A DNA stretch of 64,000 bases from Phyllobacterium sp. 21LDTY02-6 (lineage in GTDB: Bacteria; Pseudomonadota; Alphaproteobacteria; Rhizobiales; Rhizobiaceae): contig NZ_JAMJWD020000004.1 in assembly GCF_023554255.2 (NCBI RefSeq), forward strand, positions 1-64,000, in the 5' to 3' direction. Under the pieces are notes generated by a model. It worked only from the letters and a program-made list of their open reading frames with translations, was not told the DNA's origin and did not search any database. Numbering within the stretch: position 1 is the first letter of the stretch; each line of letters begins with the position of its first letter. A program made the translations under genes and the position numbers. Positions 36,246-45,017 of the stretch are shown one piece after another.

Positions 36246-36866
36246 GTGAAGCTTTATTATGCCGAGACGATCAATTCCGTGAAGACCTGCGCGGTGGCGC
36301 GCTATCTTCCGCTCGAAATCGAATATGCCCATGTCGATCTGGCGAAGGGCGAGCAATATTCGCCGCAATATCTCGCCATCAACCCCAATGGCAAGGCGCC
36401 CGCGCTGGTCGACGGCGACCTGCAATTATGGGAATCCAACGCCATCATGTGCCATCTCGCCATGAAGGCCGGCTCGGACCTCTGGCCGCAGGGCCATGAC
36501 CAGGTGGAGATCCTGCGCTGGTTCAACTGGAATTCGGAACATTTCAGCCGCTATACCGGGACGATCTATTTCGAGAACCTGATCAAGCCGAAACTCGGCT
36601 TCGGCGAGCCCGACACGGCCATCGTCGCGGAGGCGAGCGGCTTTGTGCAGAAATATGGCGCCGTGCTCAACGAACATTTGAAGAGCCGCGACTATCTGGT
36701 GGCCGACCGGCTGACGCTGGCGGATTTTGCCGTGGCGACGACGCTGCCCTTTGCAACCGAAGCGCGTATTCCCATCGAGGCGTTCGACGCCATCAACCGC
36801 TGGTATGGGCGGCTGATGGAAATACCCGCATGGCGCGAGCCATTCCCGGCGCGGCAGGTCAATTAA
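36246..36866 (+). CDS. Glutathione S-transferase family protein
   Basis: A 206-residue GST. The N-terminal thioredoxin-like domain has KLYYAETINSVKTCAVARY, NPNGKAPALVDGDLQLWES and NAIMCHLA (the Ser/Glu glutathione-contact region); the C-terminal helical domain has DYLVADRLTLADFAVATTL. The start is GTG 36246, set by GGAGGA at 36233-36238 and the protein alignment; a two-codon ATG-ACG-TGA overlaps it. The substrate is unknown. It is divergently transcribed from the HxlR regulator, a common arrangement for inducible detoxification genes. Confidence 0.88.
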   Translation: MKLYYAETINSVKTCAVARYLPLEIEYAHVDLAKGEQYSPQYLAINPNGKAPALVDGDLQLWESNAIMCHLAMKAGSDLWPQGHDQVEILRWFNWNSEHFSRYTGTIYFENLIKPKLGFGEPDTAIVAEASGFVQKYGAVLNEHLKSRDYLVADRLTLADFAVATTLPFATEARIPIEAFDAINRWYGRLMEIPAWREPFPARQVN

Positions 36867-37319
36867 CGCTTGAAGCGGCAGGGCTGGCTGGCGCCCGAGA
36901 TCGAGCGCCACGCAATAGTGCGGCCGAGGTTCGGATTTGCGCCGTCTCAGCTTGGCTGAGGCAATTTGTCGAAAAAGCCGTTGCGCAAATCCGGCTTGCT
37001 GCGGTTCGGCTTGCCGGCGGAAAGGCGCTCATAGCGCACGCCGGGGAAGATCGTGATCTCAGCCGTGACCTTGCCTTTGGGGGAAGGCCTGTTCCTGCGT
37101 CTCATGGCACTGACTGGAAATGCTATGACAAATCCCATCTTGCTGATCCGTGTGTGGTTGATCTCCTGAACTCTGCTGCTACGCGGATTCGTACCTTATG
37201 CCCTCTGCGCGATTTGCGCGATAATTTTATTACACACGCCGATGGTTAACGGCTTGCTAACGCTTCGGCGCTAATTTCAGCTACGGAAGCGTTGTTTTGC
37301 GTCGAGTTGGAGTGTGTTC
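36867..37319. other. Mostly non-coding gap between the GST and DUF2336 genes
   Basis: A gap of about 450 bp. One small minus-strand ORF (36947-37105) is listed separately. The last 120 bp before the DUF2336 start is AT-rich (GATAATTTTATTACACACG near 37217) and probably contains its promoter. No RNA gene or terminator stands out. Confidence 0.5.
36947..37105 (-). CDS. Small hypothetical protein (52 residues)
   Basis: Begins MRRRNRPSPKGKVTAEITIF and continues FPGVRYERLSAGKP, a basic peptide with a short beta-like stretch, ending near KLPQPS. I recall similar short rhizobial hypotheticals with IFPGVRYER, but this is uncertain. No clear ribosome site precedes either possible start (37105 or 37138). 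It may be a chance ORF. Confidence 0.4.
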   Translation of the reverse strand: MRRRNRPSPKGKVTAEITIFPGVRYERLSAGKPNRSKPDLRNGFFDKLPQPS

Positions 37320-38258
37320 GTGAAGTATCCTGAGTTTCGGGCGCTTGAAGACCGCAATGGCGGCAGCAAGGCTGACGATCTCCTGACCGCGTCCATCACC
37401 GCCTTTTCGAGCGTCGCGCGCCCGACCAGAAGCGACGCGCAGCAACTCGAGGATCTTGCCGTTCCGCTGCTCGCGCTCGTTTCCCCGCGCGTCCGCCGCC
37501 ACGCCGCCGCCATCCTTTCCGAGCTTCCGCATGCGCCAAGGCGGCTGATCCAGACGCTGGCCCGCGAGGATGTCGATATCTCCGCGCCGCTCCTGCTGCG
37601 CTCCGCCGCCCTGTCGACCGGCGACCTCATTGAAATCATTCACGAAAAGGGCATTGCCCATGCCCGCGCCGTGGCGCGCCGCTCGGCGCTCGAGCCGGAG
37701 CTGGTCGAGATCCTCAGCGCCATGCGGGACAGCGCCATCGACAGGAGCCTTGCGCTTGCCGCCGAAGCCGAGCCCCACGAGGAAGCGGATACCGGCAGCG
37801 GCGAATCGGAGCGCCTGCGCCAGGCCCGCGCCGCCTTGAAGGCACTGGTACAGGCCGGCCAGCCAGCTGGATCAGGCGCGGCGAGCCTCGCCGACCGTCT
37901 CATCGATGCCGCGCTGCTCGACCAGACCGACCGCTTCCACAGGGAATTCGCCGAGGCGCTGGATCTCGATGCGGAAAGTGTCACCGGCATTGTCGGCCAT
38001 GGGCTCAATGCCGAACTGACCATCGCCCTTGCCGCGCTCGGGCTGAGCGCCGAGGCGGCGCATCTGGTGCTTACGGGGCTGTTCGGGCTGGTGCACGAGG
38101 ATCTGAACTCGCTGCGCCTCTTCGTGCATTCCTATCGCCAGATCGACCGGGAGAAGGCGCAATCCACCGTCCTGCGCTGGAAAACGCGCGAGCATTCGCG
38201 CAAATTGCGGCAGAAGCTCCAGGAAATGGCTGCCGCCGACGAGCGCCGCATATCCTGA
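37320..38258 (+). CDS. DUF2336 domain protein
   Basis: A 312-residue helical protein. DUF2336 features are SDAQQLEDLAVPLLALVSPR, VRRHAAAILSELPHAPRRLI and the C-terminal helical repeats FGLVHEDLNSLRLFVHSY. HEAT-like helices are likely. The start is GTG 37320 (VKYPEF), placed 7 bases after GGAG; GTG 37314 is an alternative. Its end is adjacent to the convergent DUF1491 gene. The function is not established. Confidence 0.85.
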   Translation: MKYPEFRALEDRNGGSKADDLLTASITAFSSVARPTRSDAQQLEDLAVPLLALVSPRVRRHAAAILSELPHAPRRLIQTLAREDVDISAPLLLRSAALSTGDLIEIIHEKGIAHARAVARRSALEPELVEILSAMRDSAIDRSLALAAEAEPHEEADTGSGESERLRQARAALKALVQAGQPAGSGAASLADRLIDAALLDQTDRFHREFAEALDLDAESVTGIVGHGLNAELTIALAALGLSAEAAHLVLTGLFGLVHEDLNSLRLFVHSYRQIDREKAQSTVLRWKTREHSRKLRQKLQEMAAADERRIS

Positions 38259-38612
38259 TCAATACTCCAGGTCGGTGACCGGGAAGAGATCGTCCCGCGC
38301 GGCGCGATAATCCTCGATCTCGACGATCCACAGATCGCGATCCCACCGCATCTGCCGCTGCAATTCGTCATCGACCTCCATTTCCGCCACGCCGGTCTTG
38401 ACGAGCACGAAGATGCGCTCGTCCGGCTTGCGCTCGTCATAGGCGAGTTGCGGCGCGGGCCCGAAAAGGTCGTAGCTGCCATCCTTGTTGCGGAACTTGA
38501 TGAAGATGGCGCCGGCTTCCGCCGCGCCCTTGTTGCCGAGCGCGGCAAAGGCACCGCTGTCATTGACGCGGCGCACAAGGGCGGCGACCCAGAATTCCGA
38601 TGTCAGGCGCAT
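38259..38612 (-). CDS. DUF1491 family protein
   Basis: A 117-residue cytosolic protein: RLTSEFWVAALVRRVNDSGA, FAALGNKGAAEAGAIFIKFR, DGSYDLFGPAPQLAYDE and DRDLWIVEIED are typical of DUF1491. The function is unknown. It lies 13 bp downstream of the peptidoglycan-binding protein gene, on the same strand, so it belongs to the operon with the sensor kinase. Confidence 0.88.
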   Translation of the reverse strand: MRLTSEFWVAALVRRVNDSGAFAALGNKGAAEAGAIFIKFRNKDGSYDLFGPAPQLAYDERKPDERIFVLVKTGVAEMEVDDELQRQMRWDRDLWIVEIEDYRAARDDLFPVTDLEY

Positions 38613-38625
38613 CCCGGCCGTCCCG

Positions 38626-39516
38626 TCAATTGATCAGCCCGATTTCCTGCATCTTCGCCAGCAGCTTCGCATCCGGATCGCCGGTGACGGGCAGCCGGAA
38701 CAGTTTCTGGAACTCGCTGACCGCCTCGCGCGTCGAATTGCCGACCTTGCCGTCTATCTCGACCTTGTCATTGCCGAAGGCGCGAAGGCCGGCCTGGACA
38801 CGGACGATATCGGCGGGAGCAAGCCCGCCGCCGGCCGTGCCCGTGGCATCGTCGGCCTTGGCAGACACCTTCTGCACCGTCGCGCCGCCATCACCGGCGG
38901 GCGCGGCATCGGGCTTGCGCGCCGGAATGGCGATGCTCGCGGTCGTATCTTCCGGGCTGCCGACGGCGGGCTCCGCCTCGATGCCGAGTTCGGCGCTCGC
39001 CTTGCGGTAGGCTTCCATGGCGGCGCGGGTGCCCTTGCCGGAAATGCCGTCGACGGTACCGTGGTAGAAGCCGAGCTCGAGCAGCTTCTGCTGCAACTTC
39101 GCCACTTCCGGATCGCCGCCGGGGCCAAGCACGGGATCGCCGCCCGCATCGCCCCCATCGCCATTGATGGCGGCCGCGATCGCATCCTGGCTCTTCGGGA
39201 TCGGCACCGAATTCACCTTGCGCACCGGCGCATCGACGGAGGATTGCCGCTTGTCGCCCTGCAGCGTCACCGGCTCCTGTTTCACCGGCTTGAATACGAG
39301 TTCCGGCCGGGTGCGGAAGAACACGCCCTCATGCACCTGCGGCTGATACCAGAGCGCATTGGCCGAAACGAAGCCGAGCGTAACGAGAAACGCCGTCGTA
39401 CCGCCGGCAATGCCGGGATTGCTGGCGATAAGGCTTCCCGTTGCGATAAATGCCCTCGCCGCGCGGCCGCGCTTCGGGGCGCGCCGCTTGCTAGGCCGTT
39501 TTGCGGGCTTCCCCAT
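38626..39516 (-). CDS. Peptidoglycan-binding membrane protein
   Basis: A 296-residue protein. A basic cytoplasmic N-terminus (KRPSKRRAPKRGRAARAF) leads into a membrane helix (about residues 36-56), a linker and two PG_binding_1 domains: EVAKLQQKLLELGFYHGTVD with GISGKGTRAAMEAYRK, and DIVRVQAGLRAFGNDKVEID with GKVGNSTREAVSEFQK. It probably anchors at septal or lateral wall peptidoglycan. It overlaps the end of the histidine kinase gene by 26 bp, so translation is likely coupled. Confidence 0.87.
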   Translation of the reverse strand: MGKPAKRPSKRRAPKRGRAARAFIATGSLIASNPGIAGGTTAFLVTLGFVSANALWYQPQVHEGVFFRTRPELVFKPVKQEPVTLQGDKRQSSVDAPVRKVNSVPIPKSQDAIAAAINGDGGDAGGDPVLGPGGDPEVAKLQQKLLELGFYHGTVDGISGKGTRAAMEAYRKASAELGIEAEPAVGSPEDTTASIAIPARKPDAAPAGDGGATVQKVSAKADDATGTAGGGLAPADIVRVQAGLRAFGNDKVEIDGKVGNSTREAVSEFQKLFRLPVTGDPDAKLLAKMQEIGLIN

Positions 39517-41368
39517 GGGAACCTCCCTTCACATCGCTATCTACTTTGAATTCCACGATATTGCCGCCGGTTTGCCCCAAGGCGGCATTGCCGCCGGTAT
39601 GCTCGATGACGGCGTCGTCCATGACGGCGGGGCAGGCCTGGCCGTCCAGCGGCAGGCGCACTTCCACCACGGTGCCACGGCCGGGCAGGCTGTCGATCTT
39701 CATCTCGCCGCCATGGAGATGCACGAGGCCCTTTACCGTCGCGAGGCCGAGGCCGGTGCCTTCCTGCTGGCGGGTATAGTCGTTCTGCACCTGGCGGAAG
39801 GGCTGGCAGAGCGTCGCAAGGTCGGCGGCGTCGATGCCGATGCCGGTATCGCTGACGACGAAGACCAGCGTGCCGTCCTCCACCTGCGCGTCGATGGTGA
39901 CGACGCCGCCGGCCTCGGTGAACTTCACGCCATTGCAGACGAGATTGATCAGCACCTGCTGGATGGCGCGGCGATCGGCGACGACAGTGCCGATGCGCGG
40001 GCTGACCCGGTCGCACAGCGTGACATTCTTCTGCTGCGCCTGGTGGCCGAGCATGTCGCTGACCATGACGACCGCCTCCTTGAAGGCGAAGGGCTCGGCG
40101 GTGATCGGATAGGCGCCGGCCTCGATCCGCGAAATGTCGAGTATCGAATTGACCACCGACAGGAGATGATTGCCGGAGCGATGCACCAGTTCGACATATT
40201 CGCGCTGGCGGCTGTCCGGCAGCTTGCCGCATATTTCCTGCAGCAGGATATCGGAGAAGCCGATGATGGAATTCAGCGGCGTGCGCAATTCATGGCTGAC
40301 CGTCGAAAGAAAGCGGCTCTTGGCGCTTTCCGCCGTCTCCACCTTGCTGCGCGCCACGGCCAGCGCATTGCGGTCAGCGACGGCCTGCGAAATGTCGCTG
40401 GCAACGACGAGGAACCCGCCTCCCCGGCTGCGCTGGACGGCGCAGAGCCGATAGGTGGCAAAGCGCACCCGGTGGGCATGCTCGCCCGTATCCGCCGGCG
40501 CGACACAGCGAAGCCGGACTTCGGCCGTCGCGCGCCCGGCACCATCCTTCAAATCGGCGAGGAAGCTCAGGTAATGCACGCGGTCGCCGACATGGACCCG
40601 CTCGAAAAGCGGCGTGCCGATGAGAAGATTGCGCGCAACGCCGAAATGTTCCTGCGCCGAGGCAGAGAGCGATTTCAACAGCCCGTCGGCGCCGAGGACG
40701 AGGCTGACGCCTTCCAGCGCCCGCTCCATGTCGGCGGCCTCGTCGGCGCGGCTGGCGGCGCTGGCGGCATCTTCGGCGATGGAGCGCGACAGCCGCGCGA
40801 GCACGAAGCCGCCATAGGCAAAGGTGCCGAGCAGCGCCGGGGCGGACAGGCCGACTTCGCCGCCATTGCCCGAGGCAACGGCAAGGAGCACGGCGGTCAC
40901 CGCGCCGGCGGCCAGCAAAGACGGCAGCAGCATGCGCCGGCTGCGCTCGATGAAGCGGACTTCGAGCGGAATGGCGGCGGCCATGGTCCAGAGCATCAGA
41001 TTGGCCGATGAAGCGCCGAGCGCTATTGCCGCCAGCGCCAGAGCATAGGTGGCAAGCGCGCCGAGCCCGACCGGACGATGGTCGCGGCAGGTCAGCAGCA
41101 GGCCGCAGAAGATCATAGGCAGCGCCAGGACGCCGAGCGCCAGCGTAACGACCTCCTCCGCGCCGATGGGCAGGCTGGAACCCAATGCAGCTGCCAATGC
41201 AGCGGCAAGCGCGCCGGCGAGCGCGACCGGCATGGCAAGGAACGCGCCGAACAGCCGCTGCCTCTGCGCGCGGATGGCGGCAGTGGCAGCCGATGCCCCG
41301 GCCCAGCGCCCGCAAAGACGCTGGTAGGAAGCGGCAATTTCGGATCGGTTGACGGAACTGAACGGCAC
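39491..41368 (-). CDS. Membrane sensor histidine kinase with PAS domain (DivJ-like)
   Basis: A 625-residue kinase. About six N-terminal hydrophobic helices (residues 40-195) are followed by a PAS-like domain (residues 215-330), HisKA with FLSTVSHELRTPLNSIIGFS (phospho-His), and HATPase_c with LINLVCNGVKFTEAGG (N box), VSDTGIGIDAADL (G1) and GTGLGLATVKGLVHLHGG (G2). Multi-TM plus PAS plus a HisKA of the DivK-binding type resembles DivJ/CbrA cell-cycle kinases, but the specific assignment is inference. There is no receiver domain. Confidence 0.88.
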   Translation of the reverse strand: MPFSSVNRSEIAASYQRLCGRWAGASAATAAIRAQRQRLFGAFLAMPVALAGALAAALAAALGSSLPIGAEEVVTLALGVLALPMIFCGLLLTCRDHRPVGLGALATYALALAAIALGASSANLMLWTMAAAIPLEVRFIERSRRMLLPSLLAAGAVTAVLLAVASGNGGEVGLSAPALLGTFAYGGFVLARLSRSIAEDAASAASRADEAADMERALEGVSLVLGADGLLKSLSASAQEHFGVARNLLIGTPLFERVHVGDRVHYLSFLADLKDGAGRATAEVRLRCVAPADTGEHAHRVRFATYRLCAVQRSRGGGFLVVASDISQAVADRNALAVARSKVETAESAKSRFLSTVSHELRTPLNSIIGFSDILLQEICGKLPDSRQREYVELVHRSGNHLLSVVNSILDISRIEAGAYPITAEPFAFKEAVVMVSDMLGHQAQQKNVTLCDRVSPRIGTVVADRRAIQQVLINLVCNGVKFTEAGGVVTIDAQVEDGTLVFVVSDTGIGIDAADLATLCQPFRQVQNDYTRQQEGTGLGLATVKGLVHLHGGEMKIDSLPGRGTVVEVRLPLDGQACPAVMDDAVIEHTGGNAALGQTGGNIVEFKVDSDVKGGSHGEARKTA

Positions 41369-41739
41369 TAATTTCTTCCTGCTTACCCGCCAATCCCGAT
41401 CGATGAACCGGGGCTGGCGGTCATGTCCCGAATGTCGTCGCCAACATTCTCTTCGCCGTTAACCTTTGCAGACGAGGCTTTAAGGAAAGGATAAAACGCG
41501 GGTGCGGAACGGGGTTTCGGGCAATTGTGACGGGCATGGTAAATGAAGGGTTGCGCGCTTTGCCGCGTGCGGCGGCGAATCGCCCCGATCGCCGTTTTCG
41601 ACCTCAGCGATTGTTAATCCTTGGTTTCTATCATGGCCCAAAAGCACTGAAAGCGCTCAACCGGTTCTTGCCGCCTTCCGTGCCAATATCCGCCGATGTC
41701 CGCAGCTATGGGCATTCTGTTTCAAGCCGTGGGGCCGAC
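41369..41739. other. Non-coding gap between divergent histidine kinase and DUF5330 genes
   Basis: 371 bp. Promoters for both divergent genes should be here. ORFs crossing it are shadows with no protein-like sequence. I could not place a convincing promoter or operator. Confidence 0.5.
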
Positions 41740-42246
41740 ATGTTCTTCTTGATCAGGTTTGCGATCAAATTCTGCTTCTGGATGTGGCTCGTATCGCTGT
41801 TCATGCCGAATCTCGCCGGTGACGACAGCAAGGGGCCGGGAGCGATCGAAGCGCTGATCGCGGCGCAGGAGACGATCAGCGATCTCTCCGGCTTCTGCGA
41901 GCGCAAGCCCGACGCCTGCGCCACGGGCAAGGCGGCGCTTGCCGATGCGGGGCTGCGCGCCGGCGAGGCGGCGAAGGCGGGCTTCGACTATCTCGGCACG
42001 CAGCTTGCCGATACGCCGCCCGATCCGGATGCCGCCGTCGCCGCCGCCCATCAGGGCAGCGAAACGGCGCTGGACGGCGAAAGCCTGAAGGCCAGGCTGC
42101 GCGATGCGGCCATGCGCGAGATCATCTCATCCGCCAAACGGCAATATAATGCGGGCGCCGAGCATACGGGTTCTGTCAAGCCCACTCCCAGGCCCAGCCC
42201 CACACCCACTCCCAACCCCGGCCCAAAGCCCGTATCGGCCGAGTGA
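41740..42246 (+). CDS. DUF5330-type small membrane-anchored protein
   Basis: A 168-residue protein. The N-terminal helix MFFLIRFAIKFCFWMWLVSL is followed by a helical region containing DLSGFCERKPDACATGKAAL (two cysteines, probably a disulfide) and a Pro-rich tail from a run of PTP/PNP repeats. The family occurs next to sufE in rhizobia, as here. The start at 41740 is chosen because the membrane helix begins there; the frame extends upstream to 41527 without merit. Confidence 0.78.
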   Translation: MFFLIRFAIKFCFWMWLVSLFMPNLAGDDSKGPGAIEALIAAQETISDLSGFCERKPDACATGKAALADAGLRAGEAAKAGFDYLGTQLADTPPDPDAAVAAAHQGSETALDGESLKARLRDAAMREIISSAKRQYNAGAEHTGSVKPTPRPSPTPTPNPGPKPVSAE

Positions 42247-42317
42247 TCGCCTGTTGCGATTTGAGGGGTGACCTTTGCGCTCGGCGTCACTATATGTGAC
42301 GCAACAGGACGGATATA

Positions 42318-42761
42318 ATGGCACAGACGATCGACGACATCATTGCGGATTTCGACTTCCTCGACGATTGGGAAGACCGCTATCGCTATGTCATCGACCT
42401 TGGCCGCGACCTCAAGCCCTATCCCGATGCGGCGCGCGACGCGCAGCACAAGGTCAATGGCTGCGTCAGCCAGGTCTGGCTGAAAAGCACCGTCGGCGAT
42501 GGTCCCGACCCGACGATCGAACTGCTCGGCGATTCCGACGCCCATATCGTGCGCGGTCTCGTGGCGATCATGATGGCGCTCTATTCCGGGCGGCGGGCTT
42601 CCGAAATCCTCGCCATCGACCCCGAAGCCATCCTGCGCAAGCTCGGGCTCGACGAGAACCTGACGCCGCAGCGGTCCAACGGGCTGCGGGCCATGGTCGG
42701 CCGCATCCGGCGCGAGGCCGAAATGGTGCTGGGCGCGCAGCAAGGCGCCACCCAGCACTAG
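42318..42761 (+). CDS. sufE: SufE, cysteine desulfuration protein
   Basis: A 147-residue sulfur acceptor that takes persulfide from SufS for Fe-S cluster assembly. The family core is DDWEDRYRYVIDLGRDLKPY, the active Cys49 in VNGCVSQVWL, and RGLVAIMMALYSGR. It is 71 bp downstream of the DUF5330 gene on the same strand and convergent with the DUF6456 gene. No suf operon is nearby; SufE is often separate in rhizobia. Confidence 0.94.
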   Translation: MAQTIDDIIADFDFLDDWEDRYRYVIDLGRDLKPYPDAARDAQHKVNGCVSQVWLKSTVGDGPDPTIELLGDSDAHIVRGLVAIMMALYSGRRASEILAIDPEAILRKLGLDENLTPQRSNGLRAMVGRIRREAEMVLGAQQGATQH

Positions 42762-42768
42762 ATCATCG

Positions 42769-43572
42769 TCAGCTGCGCGGCATTTGCGGCCGGTAATCGG
42801 CGGCACCCCAATGCAGCAGGGTTTTCGAGCGCCGCCCCGGTGCGGCCGGATGATAATGCCGGTCGAGCACGGCGAGCGCCGTCTTCAACACCACTTTCGC
42901 CGAACGCACCGGCCAGCTGCGTTCGCGCTCCACCATTTCCAGCCCTTTCAGGAAGCAGCAGATGTCGATCAGCACATCCGCCAGTTCCGGCCCCACCGCT
43001 TCCAGCGCCTGCTCGACCCGCTGGCGCGCGGCCAGCGCCGCATCCGTCGCTTCGAGCATGCCGTTGCGGCGCGTGCCGGAACCCGACGCGCTCCAGTCGA
43101 CACCGATGGAAGGCAGCATCTGGCCAAGGGTGAAATCCTGCCGCAGCCGCTCGCCCGCCTTGAAGGCCTCCTCGCTGATCAGCGGCTGTCCGGTGGCATC
43201 CTTGCGGCTGCGAAGCAGGGTCAGCGGCGATTCCGCATCATTGGCGAGCACGAAGCTCGCGCCATCGTCGCGGGTCACGAACCTCTCCGCGCGGTGCTGG
43301 GCCGCGAAGGGATCCATGACGGCGGCGTAGCGGCGCAGCCATGCGCGCCCGGCCTTATTGGGCAGGATGGCATTGCCGGCGCGGGCAACCAGCCCACGGC
43401 TCAGCGCCGCCGCCAGGATGGCGGCATCGACGGCAAGGACGCCGTGATCCGCGCTCTCCAGCACCAGCCTGCCCGCCTGCGCCGTCGCCGCCGGCAATGC
43501 CCGGCCCTTGGCGATAAAGCTCAGCAGGCGCAACATCTTTCGCCGGTCGCCGGCGGGAACGGGACGCACCAT
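42769..43572 (-). CDS. DUF6456 helix-turn-helix protein
   Basis: A 267-residue probable DNA-binding protein. The N-terminal half is winged-helix-like (GRLVLESADHGVLAVDAAIL), the middle has ESPLTLLRSRKDATGQPLI, and the C-terminal DUF6456 region has FTLGQMLPSIGVDWSASGSG, LADVLIDICCFLKGLEMVER and VVLKTALAVLDRHY. The start overlaps the stop of the DnaA-like gene (TGATG), so the two are co-translated. The target is unknown. Confidence 0.85.
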   Translation of the reverse strand: MVRPVPAGDRRKMLRLLSFIAKGRALPAATAQAGRLVLESADHGVLAVDAAILAAALSRGLVARAGNAILPNKAGRAWLRRYAAVMDPFAAQHRAERFVTRDDGASFVLANDAESPLTLLRSRKDATGQPLISEEAFKAGERLRQDFTLGQMLPSIGVDWSASGSGTRRNGMLEATDAALAARQRVEQALEAVGPELADVLIDICCFLKGLEMVERERSWPVRSAKVVLKTALAVLDRHYHPAAPGRRSKTLLHWGAADYRPQMPRS

Positions 43573-44021
43573 CAAAATACCCTCCCCGTAGGGCTGAAGG
43601 CGACGCGGATGATGGCCTCGACGCGGCTGATGACGCGGTCGAAATCATCGTGCGAGCGCAGGTCCTCGATAAGATGGCAGGCATAGGAGACGGTGGTCTT
43701 GTCGCGTCCGAAAGCCAGCCCGACGCGCGGCATCGGCGTGGAGAGCGTGACATGCATCACATACATGGCGATCTGCCGCACGCGGGCTACGGGCAGGTCG
43801 CAGCGGCGGTTCGAGCGCAATTCGCGCCCGCTGACGTTGAAGAAGGCCGCCAATATGTCCATGAGGTAGTCGCATGCCTCGAACATCCTGTCGTCCGATT
43901 CGTCAATCCTGCCTCTGAGGGGCGATAGCGGCGCCTCCAGCGGAGGCAGGCCGATGCTCAATGCTACCCCGGGATCCGGCAGGGTTTCCGTGGGACAGGC
44001 GCGGCGCGATTTCGAAGACAT
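43572..44021 (-). CDS. Stand-alone DnaA domain-IV-like DNA-binding protein
   Basis: A 149-residue protein. Residues 55-140 (FNVSGRELRSNRRCDLPVAR, then RQIAMYVMHVTLSTPMPRVG and AFGRDKTTVSYACHLIEDLR) match the C-terminal DnaA-box-binding domain of DnaA, including the FGRDxTTV signature. There is no AAA+ domain. The start ATG 44021 has GGAGAG 7 bases upstream. It is coupled to the DUF6456 gene. It may recognise DnaA-box-like sites and act as a regulator. Confidence 0.88.
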   Translation of the reverse strand: MSSKSRRACPTETLPDPGVALSIGLPPLEAPLSPLRGRIDESDDRMFEACDYLMDILAAFFNVSGRELRSNRRCDLPVARVRQIAMYVMHVTLSTPMPRVGLAFGRDKTTVSYACHLIEDLRSHDDFDRVISRVEAIIRVAFSPTGRVF

Positions 44022-44216
44022 TTCCACTCTCCTTCATAATAGGAATATCTTCTTATAAATCACCCCGCAACAGGAGGGATAAGTTTTTAGGCCTCTTCGC
44101 GGTAAGCTATTGGTATCGCTTCGATAAAATATTTATTTGTGCCAAATATGCGGAATTTTATCCTACCACTTCTGCCAGCGCGCATATTCATTGCATCGAC
44201 ATCAGGAGCAATTGGA

Positions 44217-44507
44217 ATGAACGAAAGCAGCTTGAGCAGGGAACGCGACGCCTTCAGCGCAGCGAGGCGGAGACTGGCGGACGAGGCGCGCCAGCGCCTG
44301 GCGCTACGGATATTGTTCAATGGCGATCTGGACGAGATGATCGGCGAGGATGCGCAAAGCAAGGCGCGCACCTGTTGCCGGCTGAAGCGGCTGATCGAAC
44401 GGGAACGGCTGAAAGGCCAGCGCGGCCATTGGAGCTACGACCTCAACCGCCATATCGGCCTGAAACAGGCATTGGACCGGCTGAAGGCAACGATGCAGCA
44501 GGGGTGA
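44217..44507 (+). CDS. Hypothetical protein (96 residues)
   Basis: Basic helical protein: RERDAFSAARRRLADEARQR, EDAQSKARTCCRLKRLIERE and GHWSYDLNRHIGLKQALDRL. I recognise no family. Support for coding: AGGAG about 9 bases before ATG 44217 and a charged, non-repetitive composition. It is divergent from the DnaA-like gene and convergent with mucR; the 195-bp AT-rich upstream gap probably holds both divergent promoters. Confidence 0.65.
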   Translation: MNESSLSRERDAFSAARRRLADEARQRLALRILFNGDLDEMIGEDAQSKARTCCRLKRLIERERLKGQRGHWSYDLNRHIGLKQALDRLKATMQQG

Positions 44508-44515
44508 CGGCCGGA

Positions 44516-44545
44516 CAAAGAAAAACGGCGCCGCGAGGCGCCGTT
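44516..44545 (-). terminator. Rho-independent terminator of mucR
   Basis: Perfect 9-bp stem AACGGCGCC / GGCGCCGTT with loop GCGA; on the minus strand it is followed by TTTTTCTTT. It lies 35 bp after the mucR stop. Confidence 0.9.
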
Positions 44546-44579
44546 CCAGATGCGGTGAATGCGGTCGGGGGCGTGTTGC

Positions 44580-45017
44580 TTACGCCGCCTTCTTGCGCTT
44601 GCGACCGAGGCCCATATTCTTGGCCAGGCGCGAACGGGCCGCGGCATAGTTCGGAGCAACCATCGGATAGGACGGATCCAGATCCCACTTCTCGCGATAC
44701 TGTTCCGGCGTCAGGCTGTAATGGGTCATCAAATGGCGCTTGAGCGATTTGAATTTCTTGCCGTCCTCGAGGCAGACGATGTAATCGTCGGCGACGGACT
44801 TTTTCGGGTTTACCGCAGGCTTCGGCTTCTCCTGGACGGTGGCGACGGTTTCCGTCACGCCATTGACGCGGCCGAGCGCGGCATGGACATCCGCGATCAA
44901 ACTCGGAAGATCACCCGCCGGAACCGAATTATTGCTGACATAAGCAGCCACCAGTTCCGCTGTGAGTTCGAGAAGAACATCGTTGGCGCTATTGTTCGAA
45001 TTGTCAAACGTGGTCAT
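44580..45017 (-). CDS. mucR: MucR/Ros-family zinc-finger transcriptional regulator
   Basis: A 145-residue regulator. The N-terminal oligomerisation half ([20 protein letters not shown]) is followed by the zinc-finger region [20 protein letters not shown], then [20 protein letters not shown] and a basic C-terminus ([10 protein letters not shown]). The Cys-x2-Asp and His-x3-His arrangement (CLED and HLMTH) fits the CDHH variant of Ros/MucR proteins. MucR silences AT-rich promoters for exopolysaccharide, motility and virulence genes in this order and often represses itself; the long AT-rich upstream gap fits this. Confidence 0.94.
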   Translation of the reverse strand: MTTFDNSNNSANDVLLELTAELVAAYVSNNSVPAGDLPSLIADVHAALGRVNGVTETVATVQEKPKPAVNPKKSVADDYIVCLEDGKKFKSLKRHLMTHYSLTPEQYREKWDLDPSYPMVAPNYAAARSRLAKNMGLGRKRKKAA

